A DNA stretch of 35,895 nt from Bacteroidota bacterium (GCA_025362055.1 JANYIM010000088.1:1-35895); one strand, 5' to 3'; counted from the first letter of the stretch, positions 1 to 10,732 are shown. The notes: generated from the letters alone by a model not told the origin. Numbers and translations: made by a program.

Positions 1-1038
1 TGGATGGCTTTCTTTGTAATGCCTTATCCAAATAGTCGTGGCCCATTATGGGTCAACTTTAACTCACCCTTACTCTGGGACGTATTTGCGATATCAACTT
101 ATTTCACCGTATCCTTATTATTCTGGTATTCTGGTTTGTTGCCTGATCTGGCGACGGTGCGTGACCGTGCGAAAACAAAATTCAGAAAAATGTTTTACGG
201 GGTCGCTTCTTTTGGATGGAGCGGCAGTACCAAGCACTGGCAAAGGCACGAATCACTGGCATTGGTATTGGCGGGTTTAAGTACGCCGCTGGTATTGAGT
301 GTGCATACTATTGTATCATTTGACTTTGCCACATCGATCGTTCCGGGCTGGCATACCACCATCTTCCCTCCTTATTTTGTGGCAGGTGCCATCTTCAGCG
401 GATTTGCCATGGTGCAAACCCTGATGATCGTGGTGCGTAAGGTATTGAACCTGCAGGATTATATTACCGTTGGCCATATTGAAGCAATGAATAAAGTGAT
501 TGTACTAACGGGAAGCATTGTGGGCTGCGCATACCTTACAGAATTATTTGTTGCATGGTACGGGCAAAACCCTTACGAGTGGTATGCGTTTAGCCAAAAC
601 CGCGGCAACCTGTTTAGCCCCTATGGCTGGAGCTATTACCTGATGATGTTCTGTAACGTGGTATCCCCACAGTTATTCTGGAGCCGCAAATTGAGAAGAA
701 ATATCACAGTTACCTTTTTCATGAGCATTATTGTAAATATCGGTATGTGGTACGAGCGTTTTGTGATCATTGTTACTTCGGTGTACAGGGATTACCTGCC
801 ATCATCCTGGAGTACTTACTATAGCCCCAGTATCTGGGAGATAGGATTTTACCTGGGAACATTCGGGTTGTTCTTTACCTGCTTCTTCCTGTTCGGAAAA
901 TACTTCCCGGTAATTGCGGTGGCTGAGATAAAGGCAATATTAAAAACGAGCGGTGAGAACTATAAAGCAAAGATGACGGATATAGAAAAGGCGGATGCGG
1001 AGAAGTTTTATATTGAGGAAACGGCACATGCGCACTAA
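1..1038 (+). CDS. actC: Alternative complex III NrfD-like integral membrane subunit ActC (5' truncated by window edge)
   Basis: Multi-TM NrfD/PsrC-like protein open at the left edge, followed by ActD, ActE and ActF in canonical order. Confidence 0.85.
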   Translation, partial: WMAFFVMPYPNSRGPLWVNFNSPLLWDVFAISTYFTVSLLFWYSGLLPDLATVRDRAKTKFRKMFYGVASFGWSGSTKHWQRHESLALVLAGLSTPLVLSVHTIVSFDFATSIVPGWHTTIFPPYFVAGAIFSGFAMVQTLMIVVRKVLNLQDYITVGHIEAMNKVIVLTGSIVGCAYLTELFVAWYGQNPYEWYAFSQNRGNLFSPYGWSYYLMMFCNVVSPQLFWSRKLRRNITVTFFMSIIVNIGMWYERFVIIVTSVYRDYLPSSWSTYYSPSIWEIGFYLGTFGLFFTCFFLFGKYFPVIAVAEIKAILKTSGENYKAKMTDIEKADAEKFYIEETAHAH

Positions 1039-1129
1039 CCCCCGCTGCCCGCTAAAGGGGACCGGGGTACAAAAATTGAAGACTCGTTTAGTTTTAGGTT
1101 TTGACTTTTAACTTTTGAATTTATATCAT

Positions 1130-1720
1130 ATGGCTGGAGGAATTAAAAAATTTGTAGTAGGCTGTTTCGATGACGAAAAAGTTTTGTTTCCTGCTGTGAA
1201 GAATGTTCGCAAGGCGGGTTATAAGATCCATGACGTATATACGCCTTTCCCGGTGCATGGGTTAGACCATGCGATGGGCATACGCGAAACCAGCCTTCAT
1301 ACTGCAGGGTTCATTTATGCGATCACCGGAACAACAACGGCGCTTACTTTCATAAGTTGGGTATTTACCAAAGATTGGCCGTTGAACATCGGGGGTAAAC
1401 CGCATTTTGCGTTACCGGCCTGGATACCTATTACGTTTGAGCTTACGGTATTGTTTTCGGCAGTAGGGATGGTACTTACTTTTTGTTACCTCTGTCAGAT
1501 GGCGCCCTTCGTAAAAAAACATCATTTTCATCCAAGGGCAACTGATGATCTTTTTGTTATGGCCATCGAATGCACGGATAAAACAAATGACGCTGAAGTG
1601 CAGGCTTTTTTACAGAATGCCGGCGCAAAAGAAATAAATGTACAGAACGCCGAAACCGGATGGTGGATCGGGCGCTATGATAAAGAACAGAAACTGTATA
1701 AAGAAGAAAAAGGATATTAG
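1130..1720 (+). CDS. actD: Alternative complex III subunit ActD (DUF3341)
   Basis: Start MAGGIKKFVVGCFDDEKVLFPAVKNVRKAGYKIHDVYTPFPVHGLD; two TMs; position between actC and actE. ATG at 1130 preferred over the upstream 1115 start. Confidence 0.85.
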   Translation: MAGGIKKFVVGCFDDEKVLFPAVKNVRKAGYKIHDVYTPFPVHGLDHAMGIRETSLHTAGFIYAITGTTTALTFISWVFTKDWPLNIGGKPHFALPAWIPITFELTVLFSAVGMVLTFCYLCQMAPFVKKHHFHPRATDDLFVMAIECTDKTNDAEVQAFLQNAGAKEINVQNAETGWWIGRYDKEQKLYKEEKGY

Positions 1721-1801
1721 GCCTGCCCCTATCCCCTAAAGAAGGATTAGAACCGGCCGGAAACAGAACAGACCGATAATTATTTAATTGATAATTGATA
1801 G

Positions 1802-2461
1802 ATGAAACGAACTACTTATTTAGCGGCAATTTTAATTACAGCAATCATTGTAACTGTAAGCAGTTGCGACAGTAAGCGTGAGCCTGGTAAGATATATATG
1901 CCGGATATGGCATACAGCCGTGCTTATGAAACCTATGCGCAAAGGGATTCTTCCATATTTACCATGAACCCGGCCGAGCTTGGGGATAAAATATTTTACA
2001 ACAATATACCTGTTAAGGGAACTATTAAAAGAGGCGAACTTTTTCCATTCACAGTAACGCCGAATAATAACAATGGTTTGATCGATAGCAATGCATTGAT
2101 CAATTTAACCAGCCAGATAAAAAACCCATTGCAACCATTGAGTAAGATAGACAGTACAGAGGCAGGAAGATTGTTTAATATTAATTGTGCTATTTGTCAT
2201 GGCCCCAAAGCAGAAAATAACGGTCCGCTTGCGCCTAAGATCGGCGGAGTGAAAAGTATTGTTGCGGCATCACCCGGTTATAGCGACGGAAGGATATTTT
2301 ATGTTATGACCTACGGACAAAATAACATGGGTAGTTATGCATCACAATTAGACAGGAAGCAACGCTGGATGATCGTTCAGTATATCAGAACATTAGAACC
2401 AAAGGCAGCAACAACAGGAAGCTCACCTGCTAAAGCAGATAGTGCAACAGTAAAAAAGTGA
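1802..2461 (+). CDS. actE: Alternative complex III monoheme cytochrome c lipoprotein ActE
   Basis: Lipobox-like VSSC near the N-terminus; CAICH heme motif; locus context. Confidence 0.85.
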   Translation: MKRTTYLAAILITAIIVTVSSCDSKREPGKIYMPDMAYSRAYETYAQRDSSIFTMNPAELGDKIFYNNIPVKGTIKRGELFPFTVTPNNNNGLIDSNALINLTSQIKNPLQPLSKIDSTEAGRLFNINCAICHGPKAENNGPLAPKIGGVKSIVAASPGYSDGRIFYVMTYGQNNMGSYASQLDRKQRWMIVQYIRTLEPKAATTGSSPAKADSATVKK

Positions 2462-2594
2462 TGACAGGTAATAGATGATGAATAAAGAACAAAAGAAGAA
2501 TTGTTAGTAATAAAATAAATTAATAAAGGTTGGCCTTCCGCTCTATTGGAGAGGGAACGAGGGAGAGGCCACATTCACACAAAATAAAGAATAG

Positions 2595-3848
2595 ATGAAC
2601 CATCAATTTGAATTACCGGGCAGTTATAAAAAGTGGACCTATGGCCTGATCGGCGCCGGTATAATAGCATTGTTGTATGGATTGATAGCATTTCACCCCT
2701 TCACACACCCGGTAAACGGAGACAATGTGAACAGCACCCGTTTTTGGGCCGTATTGCTGCAAAACGGCGTTTATTGGTTACTGTTGGTAAATGCATCCAT
2801 GTTCTTTATCTGTATCACTACAATGGCAATGGGGGCATGGCAGATCGCATTCCGCAGGGTAACTGAAGCCATTTCAAGTGTGATGCCGATAATGGGAGTG
2901 ATCACTTTCATTATTTTGATGGCATTGGTATGGGGAGGAAGAACAGATATCTACCCATGGCTGGATAAGGCTGCTGTGGCAAAAGATCCCATACTGCTTG
3001 GTAAAAGCAAATTCTTAAGCCCGGGGTTCTTTACAATATGGTCTTCGGTGATTTTAATATTATGGTGGTTGCTCGGAAAGAAGATGCGTTCAATGAGCCT
3101 GAAAAGTGATAAAGAAGGGCAAATGGATTATGCCACCGGTAAAAAATGGATATGGAACAATACAGTATATGCTTCTCTTTTCGTAGTTGTGTTTACTTTG
3201 TCCGTTGCGTCTACCCTTCCATGGCTTTGGCTGATGAGTATTGATCCGCATTGGTATAGCACCATGTATAGTTGGTATACATTTGCAAGCACATTTGTAT
3301 CAGGGATATCGTTAATTGCCATTTTTGTCATCTACCTGAAGAACCGCGGGCAACTGGAATATGTTACCGATGAACATTTGCATGACCTGGGTAAATTCAT
3401 GTTCGCCTTTTCCATATTCTGGACCTATCTCTGGTTCTCTCAGTACATGCTGATATGGTATAGTAACCAGCCCGAAGAAACCAAATATTTCATCCAAAGG
3501 ATCGGCACCGCCGAGCATGTAGGGCCTTATCGGGCAATTTTCTTCTTTAACCTTATTGTAAACTTCCTTTGCCCGATATTGATATTGATGAAGCGTGGTA
3601 CCAAGAGGAACTGGACGTTGATGACCTTTATGGCGATACTGATAATATTCGGTCACTGGATAGATTTTTACCAGATGATAATGCCGGGAACTGTGCACGA
3701 AAAATATGAAATGATGCCTTTTGAATTTGGTATTGCATGCCTGTTCATTGGAGTGATCATGTGGGGGACAGGAAGATATCTTTCTAAGAATTCCTTGCTG
3801 GCAAAGAACAATCCTTTCCTGAAAGAGAGTATGATACACCATACCTGA
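2595..3848 (+). CDS. actF: Alternative complex III membrane subunit ActF (quinol:cytochrome c oxidoreductase)
   Basis: About 10-TM NrfD-like protein directly upstream of coxB. Confidence 0.85.
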   Translation: MNHQFELPGSYKKWTYGLIGAGIIALLYGLIAFHPFTHPVNGDNVNSTRFWAVLLQNGVYWLLLVNASMFFICITTMAMGAWQIAFRRVTEAISSVMPIMGVITFIILMALVWGGRTDIYPWLDKAAVAKDPILLGKSKFLSPGFFTIWSSVILILWWLLGKKMRSMSLKSDKEGQMDYATGKKWIWNNTVYASLFVVVFTLSVASTLPWLWLMSIDPHWYSTMYSWYTFASTFVSGISLIAIFVIYLKNRGQLEYVTDEHLHDLGKFMFAFSIFWTYLWFSQYMLIWYSNQPEETKYFIQRIGTAEHVGPYRAIFFFNLIVNFLCPILILMKRGTKRNWTLMTFMAILIIFGHWIDFYQMIMPGTVHEKYEMMPFEFGIACLFIGVIMWGTGRYLSKNSLLAKNNPFLKESMIHHT

Positions 3849-3940
3849 TAAGGATCGTTTTGTGACGAAATGGATATTAATAATATAGAGAGGTTTAAAC
3901 AAAGAATAGGAATAATATTTACTGAAAATAACTTTGAATC

Positions 3941-4981
3941 ATGAAGGAGTTTTTAATGATAGCTTTAGGCGTATTGATCTTCGTCGTCATCTTCCAGATA
4001 GCGAAAGCCAGTGAGTATGTAAGCGTATTAAAAGGCGAAGAAAAAACGCGTAAACAAAATAATAAGATCAATGCTTTTTTCCTGCTGGGCTTCCTCATAT
4101 TTGGTTTGATCGGCGCATGGTATTGCAATGAATTATATTATGGCAAAACCTTATTTCCCCAAGGTTCTGCATCTGTTGAAGGAGAAAAAATTGACCTGAT
4201 GCTCTGGATCACCATTGGAGTAACAGGTGTGGTATTCATTATTACACAGGTATTATTATTCTGGTTTCCCTTCAGATACCAGCAAGATGACAACAGGAAA
4301 GCATTTTATTTTCCGCATAACACAAAGTTGGAATTAGTGTGGACAACGGTTCCGGCTATTTTCTTAACCGTATTAGTGGTATTTGGATTGAAATATTGGT
4401 TTAAAATGACCAATGATGCACCTGGCAATTCCATTGTAGTAGAAGTAACAGGCCACCAGTTTGGATGGGAGTTTCGTTACCCGGGAGCAGATAAGGTATT
4501 GGGAAGAAAAAATTATAAACTAACAACAGGTGCTAATAGCCTTGGAGTGGATTTTGATGATCCTGCAAGTCACGATGATATTCATGTTAGCGGAACCATG
4601 CATCTGCCAGTAGGCGTTCCCGTTAAAATGGTCATCAACTCACAGGATGTGATACATGATGTTGGATTGTCGCAGTTCAGGTTAAAGATGGATGCGGTAC
4701 CGGGCATTCCAACCACGCAATGGTTTACTCCCAAGATAACCACGGCAGACATGAAGGTAAAGACAGGAAACCCGGATTATACCTATGAAATAAGTTGCGA
4801 CCAGATGTGCGGCAAGGGGCACTTTTCCATGAGAGGGGTGATCATTGTTGAAACTATGGCTGAATATAAAAAATGGCTGGCAGAACAGAAGTCGGAATAT
4901 TTTACGGTTCATCCGGAAAAAGCACCGGCCGCAACAGACAGTTCAATAAAAGTTGCTGCAGTACTGCAGGGGAATAAATAA
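3941..4981 (+). CDS. coxB: Cytochrome c oxidase subunit II
   Basis: TM hairpin plus cupredoxin domain with CuA motif CDQMCGKGHFSM. Confidence 0.93.
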   Translation: MKEFLMIALGVLIFVVIFQIAKASEYVSVLKGEEKTRKQNNKINAFFLLGFLIFGLIGAWYCNELYYGKTLFPQGSASVEGEKIDLMLWITIGVTGVVFIITQVLLFWFPFRYQQDDNRKAFYFPHNTKLELVWTTVPAIFLTVLVVFGLKYWFKMTNDAPGNSIVVEVTGHQFGWEFRYPGADKVLGRKNYKLTTGANSLGVDFDDPASHDDIHVSGTMHLPVGVPVKMVINSQDVIHDVGLSQFRLKMDAVPGIPTTQWFTPKITTADMKVKTGNPDYTYEISCDQMCGKGHFSMRGVIIVETMAEYKKWLAEQKSEYFTVHPEKAPAATDSSIKVAAVLQGNK

Positions 4982-5022
4982 TTTAAAGGTTCTGCCTCAG
5001 GCGGGAAGAAAAAAAATAAGAT

Positions 5023-6825
5023 ATGAGTAGCGTAGCCACATTGCACGGTGCAGATGTTCATGGAGCACATGATACACATCATGAACATCATCACCACGAA
5101 ACGTTTATAACGAAATACGTTTTTAGCCAGGATCATAAAATGATCGCCAAACAATTTTTGGTAACGGGTATGATATGGGCCATCATTGGCGGCTTGTTTT
5201 CGGTGATCTTTCGTTTACAATTGGGCTACCCCGATTCTACCTTTCCGTGGCTGGAAGATTTCCTGGGGCATTGGGCAAAGGGCGGAAAATTACAACCAGA
5301 ATTTTACTATGCATTGGTTACCATGCACGGAACTATATTAGTGTTCTTTGTATTAACGGCAGGATTGAGTGGAACCTTCGCTAACTTTTTGATACCACTA
5401 CAGGTAGGTGCAAGGGATATGGCATCTCCGTTTTTAAATATGCTGAGTTACTGGTTCTTCTTCATCGCTTCTGTTATCATGTTCTCTTCACTGTTTGTTC
5501 AAACAGGCCCTGCCAGCGGGGGCTGGACGATCTACCCGCCGCTAAGTGCATTGGGTGATGCGTCGAGTGGAAGTAAGATCGGCATGGACCTTTGGCTGGT
5601 GAGTATGGCCATGTTCATTGTTAGTGCGCTATTGGGAGGACTTAATTATATTACTACCATATTGAACATGCGTACAAAAGGCATGAGCATGACGCGATTG
5701 CCATTGACCGTATGGGCACTGTTCTTCACTGCAGTATTAGGGGTTTTATCTTTCCCTGTGTTGTTATCAGGCGCTATATTATTACTGTTCGACAGAAATT
5801 TAGGGACGAGTTTTTACTTAAGTGATATTGTTATTGCGGGTAAGATATTACCCAATGAAGGGGGGAGTGCGATCCTATTCCAGCATTTATTCTGGTTCCT
5901 GGGGCACCCCGAAGTATATATTATATTGTTACCGGCCATGGGGATGAGTTCAGAGATCCTTAGTGTGAACAGCCGTAAACCCATCTTTGGTTACATGGCC
6001 ATGGTAGGATCTTTATTTGCGATCGCTATACTAGCCTTCCTGGTTTGGGCGCACCATATGTTTGTCACGGGATTAAATCCTTTCCTTGGTTCTTTCTTTG
6101 TATTGCTGACTTTATTGATCGCGGTCCCATCGGCTATCAAAGTATTTAACTGGTTAACCACTTTGTGGCGGGGCAATATCAGGTTCACGCCGGGTATGCT
6201 ATTCGCCATTGGCTTTGTAAGTTTATTCATCAGTGGTGGTTTAACAGGCATATTCCTTGGAAACTCAGCATTGGATCTTCACCTGCATGATACTTATTTT
6301 GTAGTTGCCCACTTTCATATTGTAATGGGTGTGGCGTCTTTCTTTGGTATGTTCGCAGGGGTATATCACTGGTTCCCCAAGATGTTTGGCAGGTACCTGA
6401 ATAATACAATGGCGTATATACATTTTTGGGTAACCATTATCGGCGCTTATCTTATTTTCTGGCCAATGCACTACGAAGGTTTGGCAGGTATGCCTCGCCG
6501 TTATTATGAATTCTCTAACTGGGAATCCTTTAAAATGTTCGGTGGTTTAAATGAATTCATTAGTCTTGTGGCAATGATCGTATTTGCTGTTCAACTATTA
6601 TTTGTGTTCAACTTCTTTTACAGTATGTTCAAAGGAAGAAAAGTAACAACAACAAATCCATGGGGTTCTAATACATTGGAATGGACAACACCCATCAACC
6701 CCGGGCATGGTAACTGGGTTGGCGAAATACCTGAGGTACATCGTGGCGCTTATGATTATGCCAAAGACGGACATGAGTTCATTCCGCAAAATGTACCGGT
6801 GGGAGCGGATGAGACGAGCCACTAA
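5023..6825 (+). CDS. coxA: Cytochrome c oxidase subunit I
   Basis: GHPEVYIILLPAMG and HDTYFVVAHFHIVMG heme-copper oxidase signatures; His-rich N-terminus. Confidence 0.96.
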   Translation: MSSVATLHGADVHGAHDTHHEHHHHETFITKYVFSQDHKMIAKQFLVTGMIWAIIGGLFSVIFRLQLGYPDSTFPWLEDFLGHWAKGGKLQPEFYYALVTMHGTILVFFVLTAGLSGTFANFLIPLQVGARDMASPFLNMLSYWFFFIASVIMFSSLFVQTGPASGGWTIYPPLSALGDASSGSKIGMDLWLVSMAMFIVSALLGGLNYITTILNMRTKGMSMTRLPLTVWALFFTAVLGVLSFPVLLSGAILLLFDRNLGTSFYLSDIVIAGKILPNEGGSAILFQHLFWFLGHPEVYIILLPAMGMSSEILSVNSRKPIFGYMAMVGSLFAIAILAFLVWAHHMFVTGLNPFLGSFFVLLTLLIAVPSAIKVFNWLTTLWRGNIRFTPGMLFAIGFVSLFISGGLTGIFLGNSALDLHLHDTYFVVAHFHIVMGVASFFGMFAGVYHWFPKMFGRYLNNTMAYIHFWVTIIGAYLIFWPMHYEGLAGMPRRYYEFSNWESFKMFGGLNEFISLVAMIVFAVQLLFVFNFFYSMFKGRKVTTTNPWGSNTLEWTTPINPGHGNWVGEIPEVHRGAYDYAKDGHEFIPQNVPVGADETSH

Positions 6826-6909
6826 TGGGCAAAAAACAGAAGACCAGCGCTTAATAAAAAATGTGACGAACTAAAATTTGCATATTGGCACATTTGCAAA
6901 TTAATATAC

Positions 6910-7821
6910 ATGCAGGAGAATACAACTATAAGCAACTCAACATCGTTTACGTTGACGAGCAAAGTGAAAGATTATTTTCAATTGATCAAATTCACTTTAA
7001 GTTTTATGGTGGTATTCAGTACCGTAGTAAGTTACCTGCTGGCACCAAATGTAAGATTTGATTTACTACAAGTTCTTTTACTTTTTGCAGGAGGAATGTT
7101 GATCACCGGATCAGCAAATGCCATTAACCAGGTATTAGAAAAAAATACCGATGCACTGATGAAGCGAACTGCCAGGCGCCCCGTAGCAAGCGGTAGGATG
7201 AGCGTGACCGAAGCAACGGTCTTTGCCGTTATTGCCGGCGCTTTGGGCGTATTCATAATGTGGTATTGGTTCAACATGGAAAGTGCGTTGATAGGGTTGC
7301 TCAGTTTGTTTTTATACGGTTTTATTTATACGCCGTTAAAAAAAATTAATTCGATAGCGGTATTGGTTGGTGCATTTCCAGGCGCATTGCCTTGTTTGAT
7401 CGGTTGGGTGGCAGGTTTTTATGACACCCCCATTGTTTGGACGGGCGGGTTGATATTATTTGGTATCCAGTTTCTTTGGCAGTTCCCTCATTTTTGGGCA
7501 ATTGCCTGGGTGGCACATAAGGATTATACTGCCGCCGGATTCAAGCTGCTGCCAAGTGATAAGGGGCCAACAAAATTCACTGCACTGCAAACGATCATGT
7601 ACAGTGCAATGATGATACCGGTTGGCGTGTTGCCTTATTACTTTAATATGAGCGGGATCGTTAGTATGTGGATCGTGTTGGCTTGTAATCTGGCGATGTT
7701 ATTACTGAGCATCAGGTTATATATAAAGATGGATGTGGGTAGTGCAAGAAGAGTAATGTTCGGTTCTTATTTTTATTTAATGATCGTATTGCTGAGTTTA
7801 TATGCAAATAAGATCGGTTAA
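6910..7821 (+). CDS. ctaB: Protoheme IX farnesyltransferase (heme O synthase)
   Basis: UbiA-type prenyltransferase; NQVLEKNTDALMKRTARRPVASG motif; cox operon context. Confidence 0.95.
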   Translation: MQENTTISNSTSFTLTSKVKDYFQLIKFTLSFMVVFSTVVSYLLAPNVRFDLLQVLLLFAGGMLITGSANAINQVLEKNTDALMKRTARRPVASGRMSVTEATVFAVIAGALGVFIMWYWFNMESALIGLLSLFLYGFIYTPLKKINSIAVLVGAFPGALPCLIGWVAGFYDTPIVWTGGLILFGIQFLWQFPHFWAIAWVAHKDYTAAGFKLLPSDKGPTKFTALQTIMYSAMMIPVGVLPYYFNMSGIVSMWIVLACNLAMLLLSIRLYIKMDVGSARRVMFGSYFYLMIVLLSLYANKIG

Positions 7822-7840
7822 GAGACGTAAAATATTTTGA

Positions 7841-8407
7841 ATGAGTACGGTGGTGATGGAACAAAGAAAAAAAATTCATCCGCATAAATTTACCCTGTGG
7901 GTGGGCATCGGAAGTATACTGATGATGTTTGCAGGGTTAACCAGTGCATATATTGTTAAGCGCAACCAGGCTAACTGGCTTACGTTTGAACTACCACAGT
8001 TGTTCTGGTACAGCACTGCTGTAATTATGTTGAGCAGCGCTACCATTTATATGGCGGGCAAGGCTTTCAGGGAGAGAGAGATGACGAAATACAGGAACCT
8101 GATGGTTGCGACGCTTCTTTTAGGAGTTCTTTTTATTGTATTACAGGTGCTGGGTTTTAAACAACTCTGGGCAATAGGTGTAACACTCCAGTCCAATGTT
8201 TCGTACTCATTCCTGTACGTGATCGTTGGTTTACACGCAATACACGTGGTGGGTGGTGTTATCGCCCTGGCGGTGACCCTGGTAAAAGGGTTTAGTAAAA
8301 GAACAAGAAGCTATGATAGTGTACCGGTGGACCTGGTGAGTACATACTGGCATTTTGTAGATATACTTTGGATTTATTTATTGATATTTTTATTGATGAT
8401 CAGATAA
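7841..8407 (+). CDS. Cytochrome c oxidase subunit III family protein (short copy)
   Basis: COX3-like helices; GLHAIHVVGGVIAL and YWHFVDILWIYLLIFL. Confidence 0.88.
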   Translation: MSTVVMEQRKKIHPHKFTLWVGIGSILMMFAGLTSAYIVKRNQANWLTFELPQLFWYSTAVIMLSSATIYMAGKAFREREMTKYRNLMVATLLLGVLFIVLQVLGFKQLWAIGVTLQSNVSYSFLYVIVGLHAIHVVGGVIALAVTLVKGFSKRTRSYDSVPVDLVSTYWHFVDILWIYLLIFLLMIR

Positions 8408-8469
8408 AAGTTATAAGGTAAAATTAACTTTTGCACTTAAAAAATAAAATTCAGAACTTAATATTTTAT

Positions 8470-9351
8470 ATGTCAACAACAGCGATACCAACAAATACCA
8501 AATGGTGGAACGGCGGAAGAAGCCCTTTCAATGCCAGTTATGGTAAAGTGATGATGTGGTACTTTTTAATGAGTGACGCTTTCACTTTCGGGGCATTTTT
8601 GATCAGTTACGGAACGATCCGCTTTAGCGTGAACAATTGGGCCGACCCTAACCATGTATTTAATGCCTTTCCTTTTGCAGGCCATGCTAACCTGCCTTTG
8701 GCATTCGTAAGTTTGATGACCTTTATCCTGATCTTCAGTTCTGTTACAATGGTATTAGCTGTGCATGAAGGCCATAAGATGAATCGCAAGGGAGTAGAAA
8801 AATACATGATACTAACGATCTTTGGTGGCCTTGCGTTCTTAAGTTGCCAGGCATGGGAGTGGACGCACTTATTGACAGGCGAACACGTAGCATTACTAAA
8901 AGACGGAACATTATCGATCTTACCAACTACCGTAAAATCTAATCCCTGGGGGCTGGAAGTGGCGCATGATGCGATGTTGGCGGCATTACAAAAAACACCT
9001 CACGATCAACTCGCTTCTATTGCAGCAACTTTGCACCATGGGGGAGAAGCGGTTGTACATGATGTAAAAACGATGTCAGATGCGGAATTGATAAGCCTTA
9101 TTCAGTCATCCGACCTGCATGTATCAAACCCAGGCCCGATCGCTTTTGGCGGATATTTCTTTGGAATAACCGGCTTTCATGGTTTCCACGTATTCAGTGG
9201 TGTGATCATTAATATTGTAATGCTGGCTAAAACAAAACTGGGCCATTTTGACCAGCGCGGGCATTATGAAATGATCGAGAAGGCCGGACTGTACTGGCAC
9301 TTTGTGGACCTGGTTTGGGTATTTGTATTCTTATGTTTTTACCTGATATAA
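8470..9351 (+). CDS. Cytochrome c oxidase subunit III (long copy with an inserted soluble segment)
   Basis: COX3 signatures ITGFHGFHVFSGVIIN and YWHFVDLVWVFVFLCFYLI; ATG at 8470 preferred over the non-ATG-region 8431 ORF start. Confidence 0.9.
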   Translation: MSTTAIPTNTKWWNGGRSPFNASYGKVMMWYFLMSDAFTFGAFLISYGTIRFSVNNWADPNHVFNAFPFAGHANLPLAFVSLMTFILIFSSVTMVLAVHEGHKMNRKGVEKYMILTIFGGLAFLSCQAWEWTHLLTGEHVALLKDGTLSILPTTVKSNPWGLEVAHDAMLAALQKTPHDQLASIAATLHHGGEAVVHDVKTMSDAELISLIQSSDLHVSNPGPIAFGGYFFGITGFHGFHVFSGVIINIVMLAKTKLGHFDQRGHYEMIEKAGLYWHFVDLVWVFVFLCFYLI

Positions 9352-9384
9352 CTTAATAGTAACGATAATCAATAAACGCATTTT

Positions 9385-9819
9385 ATGAGTTCAGCAGCAA
9401 CATCAGCGGATATCAGCCTGGCACCGGAACATGGCTCAGGCACAAAACGAATATGGAAGACATTTTGGTTATTGTCTGTTTTAACGGTTATTGAGTTGGG
9501 TATTGGTTTAACCATCTATAATATTCACAAAGGCGCCAATCCCAATCCAACACTTGTACTCGCTTTCAAAGGAATGGTTTGCATTTTAACACTGGCCAAA
9601 GCCTACTATATTGTTTCGATCTTTATGCATCTTGGTGATGAGATAAGAAATATGATCATGACGATCGTAGTGCCACTTTGCCTTTTCATCTGGTTCATTA
9701 CCGCCTTTTTATGGGATGGTAATAGCTGGAAGATACTGAGGAACACCAATGCCGGCAGCCGCCCTGCACAAACAGAACAGCACCAGCCAGCGGCGATCGA
9801 GAAGGGTGAAAAACCATAA
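9385..9819 (+). CDS. Cytochrome c oxidase subunit IV-like (prokaryotic COX4 family)
   Basis: Three-TM small protein at end of cox operon; KAYYIVSIFMHL. Confidence 0.85.
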   Translation: MSSAATSADISLAPEHGSGTKRIWKTFWLLSVLTVIELGIGLTIYNIHKGANPNPTLVLAFKGMVCILTLAKAYYIVSIFMHLGDEIRNMIMTIVVPLCLFIWFITAFLWDGNSWKILRNTNAGSRPAQTEQHQPAAIEKGEKP

Positions 9820-9856
9820 GGTATATTTTAAGCAGGAACGTTTAAAAATATTATGA

Positions 9857-9886
9857 ACCATTCGCCTGACCGCGGATGGTTTTTGT
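9857..9886 (+). terminator. Rho-independent terminator after the cox operon
   Basis: accattcgc-ctgacc-gcggatggt (9-bp stem, one GT wobble) followed by tttttg. Confidence 0.65.
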
Positions 9887-9940
9887 TTATTATTTATTTG
9901 GATCTCATTGATGTAAATTTGTAGCCGTAGTAAAGAAATT

Positions 9941-10732
9941 ATGAGTAAGAAATCGATATTAGCCCTAATGCTGGCAATACTATTGCCATTGACCGGGTAT
10001 TTTTTGGTAAAATACTATAGCAAGGATGCCGTACAAATGCCTGGGAAATATTTTGAACCCGACAGTGTGATCGTAAAAGAAAAGAACGGGAAAACGACCA
10101 CGGATACTATCTGGCATAAAGTAAAGAACATTCATTTTGTGAACCAGCTGGGCAAGCATACTTCTTTGGATGACCTGCATGGAAAAGTATTGGTCATTGA
10201 TTTCTTTTTTTCAAGATGCCCATCGCTATGCCCGGGACTTGCCCTCAGAATGAAAAGACTACAAGACTCATTTAAACAGAATGACAGTATTGTGCAATTC
10301 ATCTCCATAACTGTTGATCCGTTGCACGACTCTGTGCCGCAATTGCGAAAATTTGCTGATCGTTTTAATGCCAACCACGATACCTGGTGGTTTGTAACCG
10401 GCGACAAAAAAGAGATATATGATTTTGCTTTGAATGAACTTAAGGCCGGACTTGCAGATACGGAAGTGGATACTGCATTCATCCATACTCCATACTTTTT
10501 TTTACTCGACAGCAACAGGATCGTAAGGGGGTATTATGACGGATTTGATTCGGTTAAACAGGCAAAATTAGTAAGAGATATCCCGCTATTAATGCTTGAA
10601 CGGGACAAAAAAGCCCCCTCTCTTTTCAGGGACTTTATCCCCTTATTGCCCGTTATCTTTTTTGGCATCGGCATCGTATTCATTATGGCGGTCATTTTTA
10701 CCCGGAAAAAAAATAGAGAAAATAAAAAATGA
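9941..10732 (+). CDS. SCO1/SenC family copper chaperone
   Basis: Thioredoxin-like fold with CPSLCP motif, TVDP, and conserved His in FIHTPYFFLLD. Confidence 0.93.
   Translation: MSKKSILALMLAILLPLTGYFLVKYYSKDAVQMPGKYFEPDSVIVKEKNGKTTTDTIWHKVKNIHFVNQLGKHTSLDDLHGKVLVIDFFFSRCPSLCPGLALRMKRLQDSFKQNDSIVQFISITVDPLHDSVPQLRKFADRFNANHDTWWFVTGDKKEIYDFALNELKAGLADTEVDTAFIHTPYFFLLDSNRIVRGYYDGFDSVKQAKLVRDIPLLMLERDKKAPSLFRDFIPLLPVIFFGIGIVFIMAVIFTRKKNRENKK

Noticed and set aside
3312-3902. 196-aa antisense ORF opposite actF
   Set aside because: Lies fully opposite a well-supported gene; composition reads as the reverse of membrane-protein codons; no motifs
5023-5100. His-rich N-terminus of coxA (HGAHDTHHEHHHHE) as a novel metal site
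   Set aside because: I believe similar His-rich N-termini are common in Bacteroidota coxA; not distinctive without comparison
9897-9921. Promoter TTTG-N13-TAAATTTG upstream of SCO1
   Set aside because: -7 match is good but the spacer is too short for the Bacteroidota consensus (about 19 nt)
10132-10515. 127-aa antisense ORF opposite SCO1
   Set aside because: Shadow of a conserved coding region
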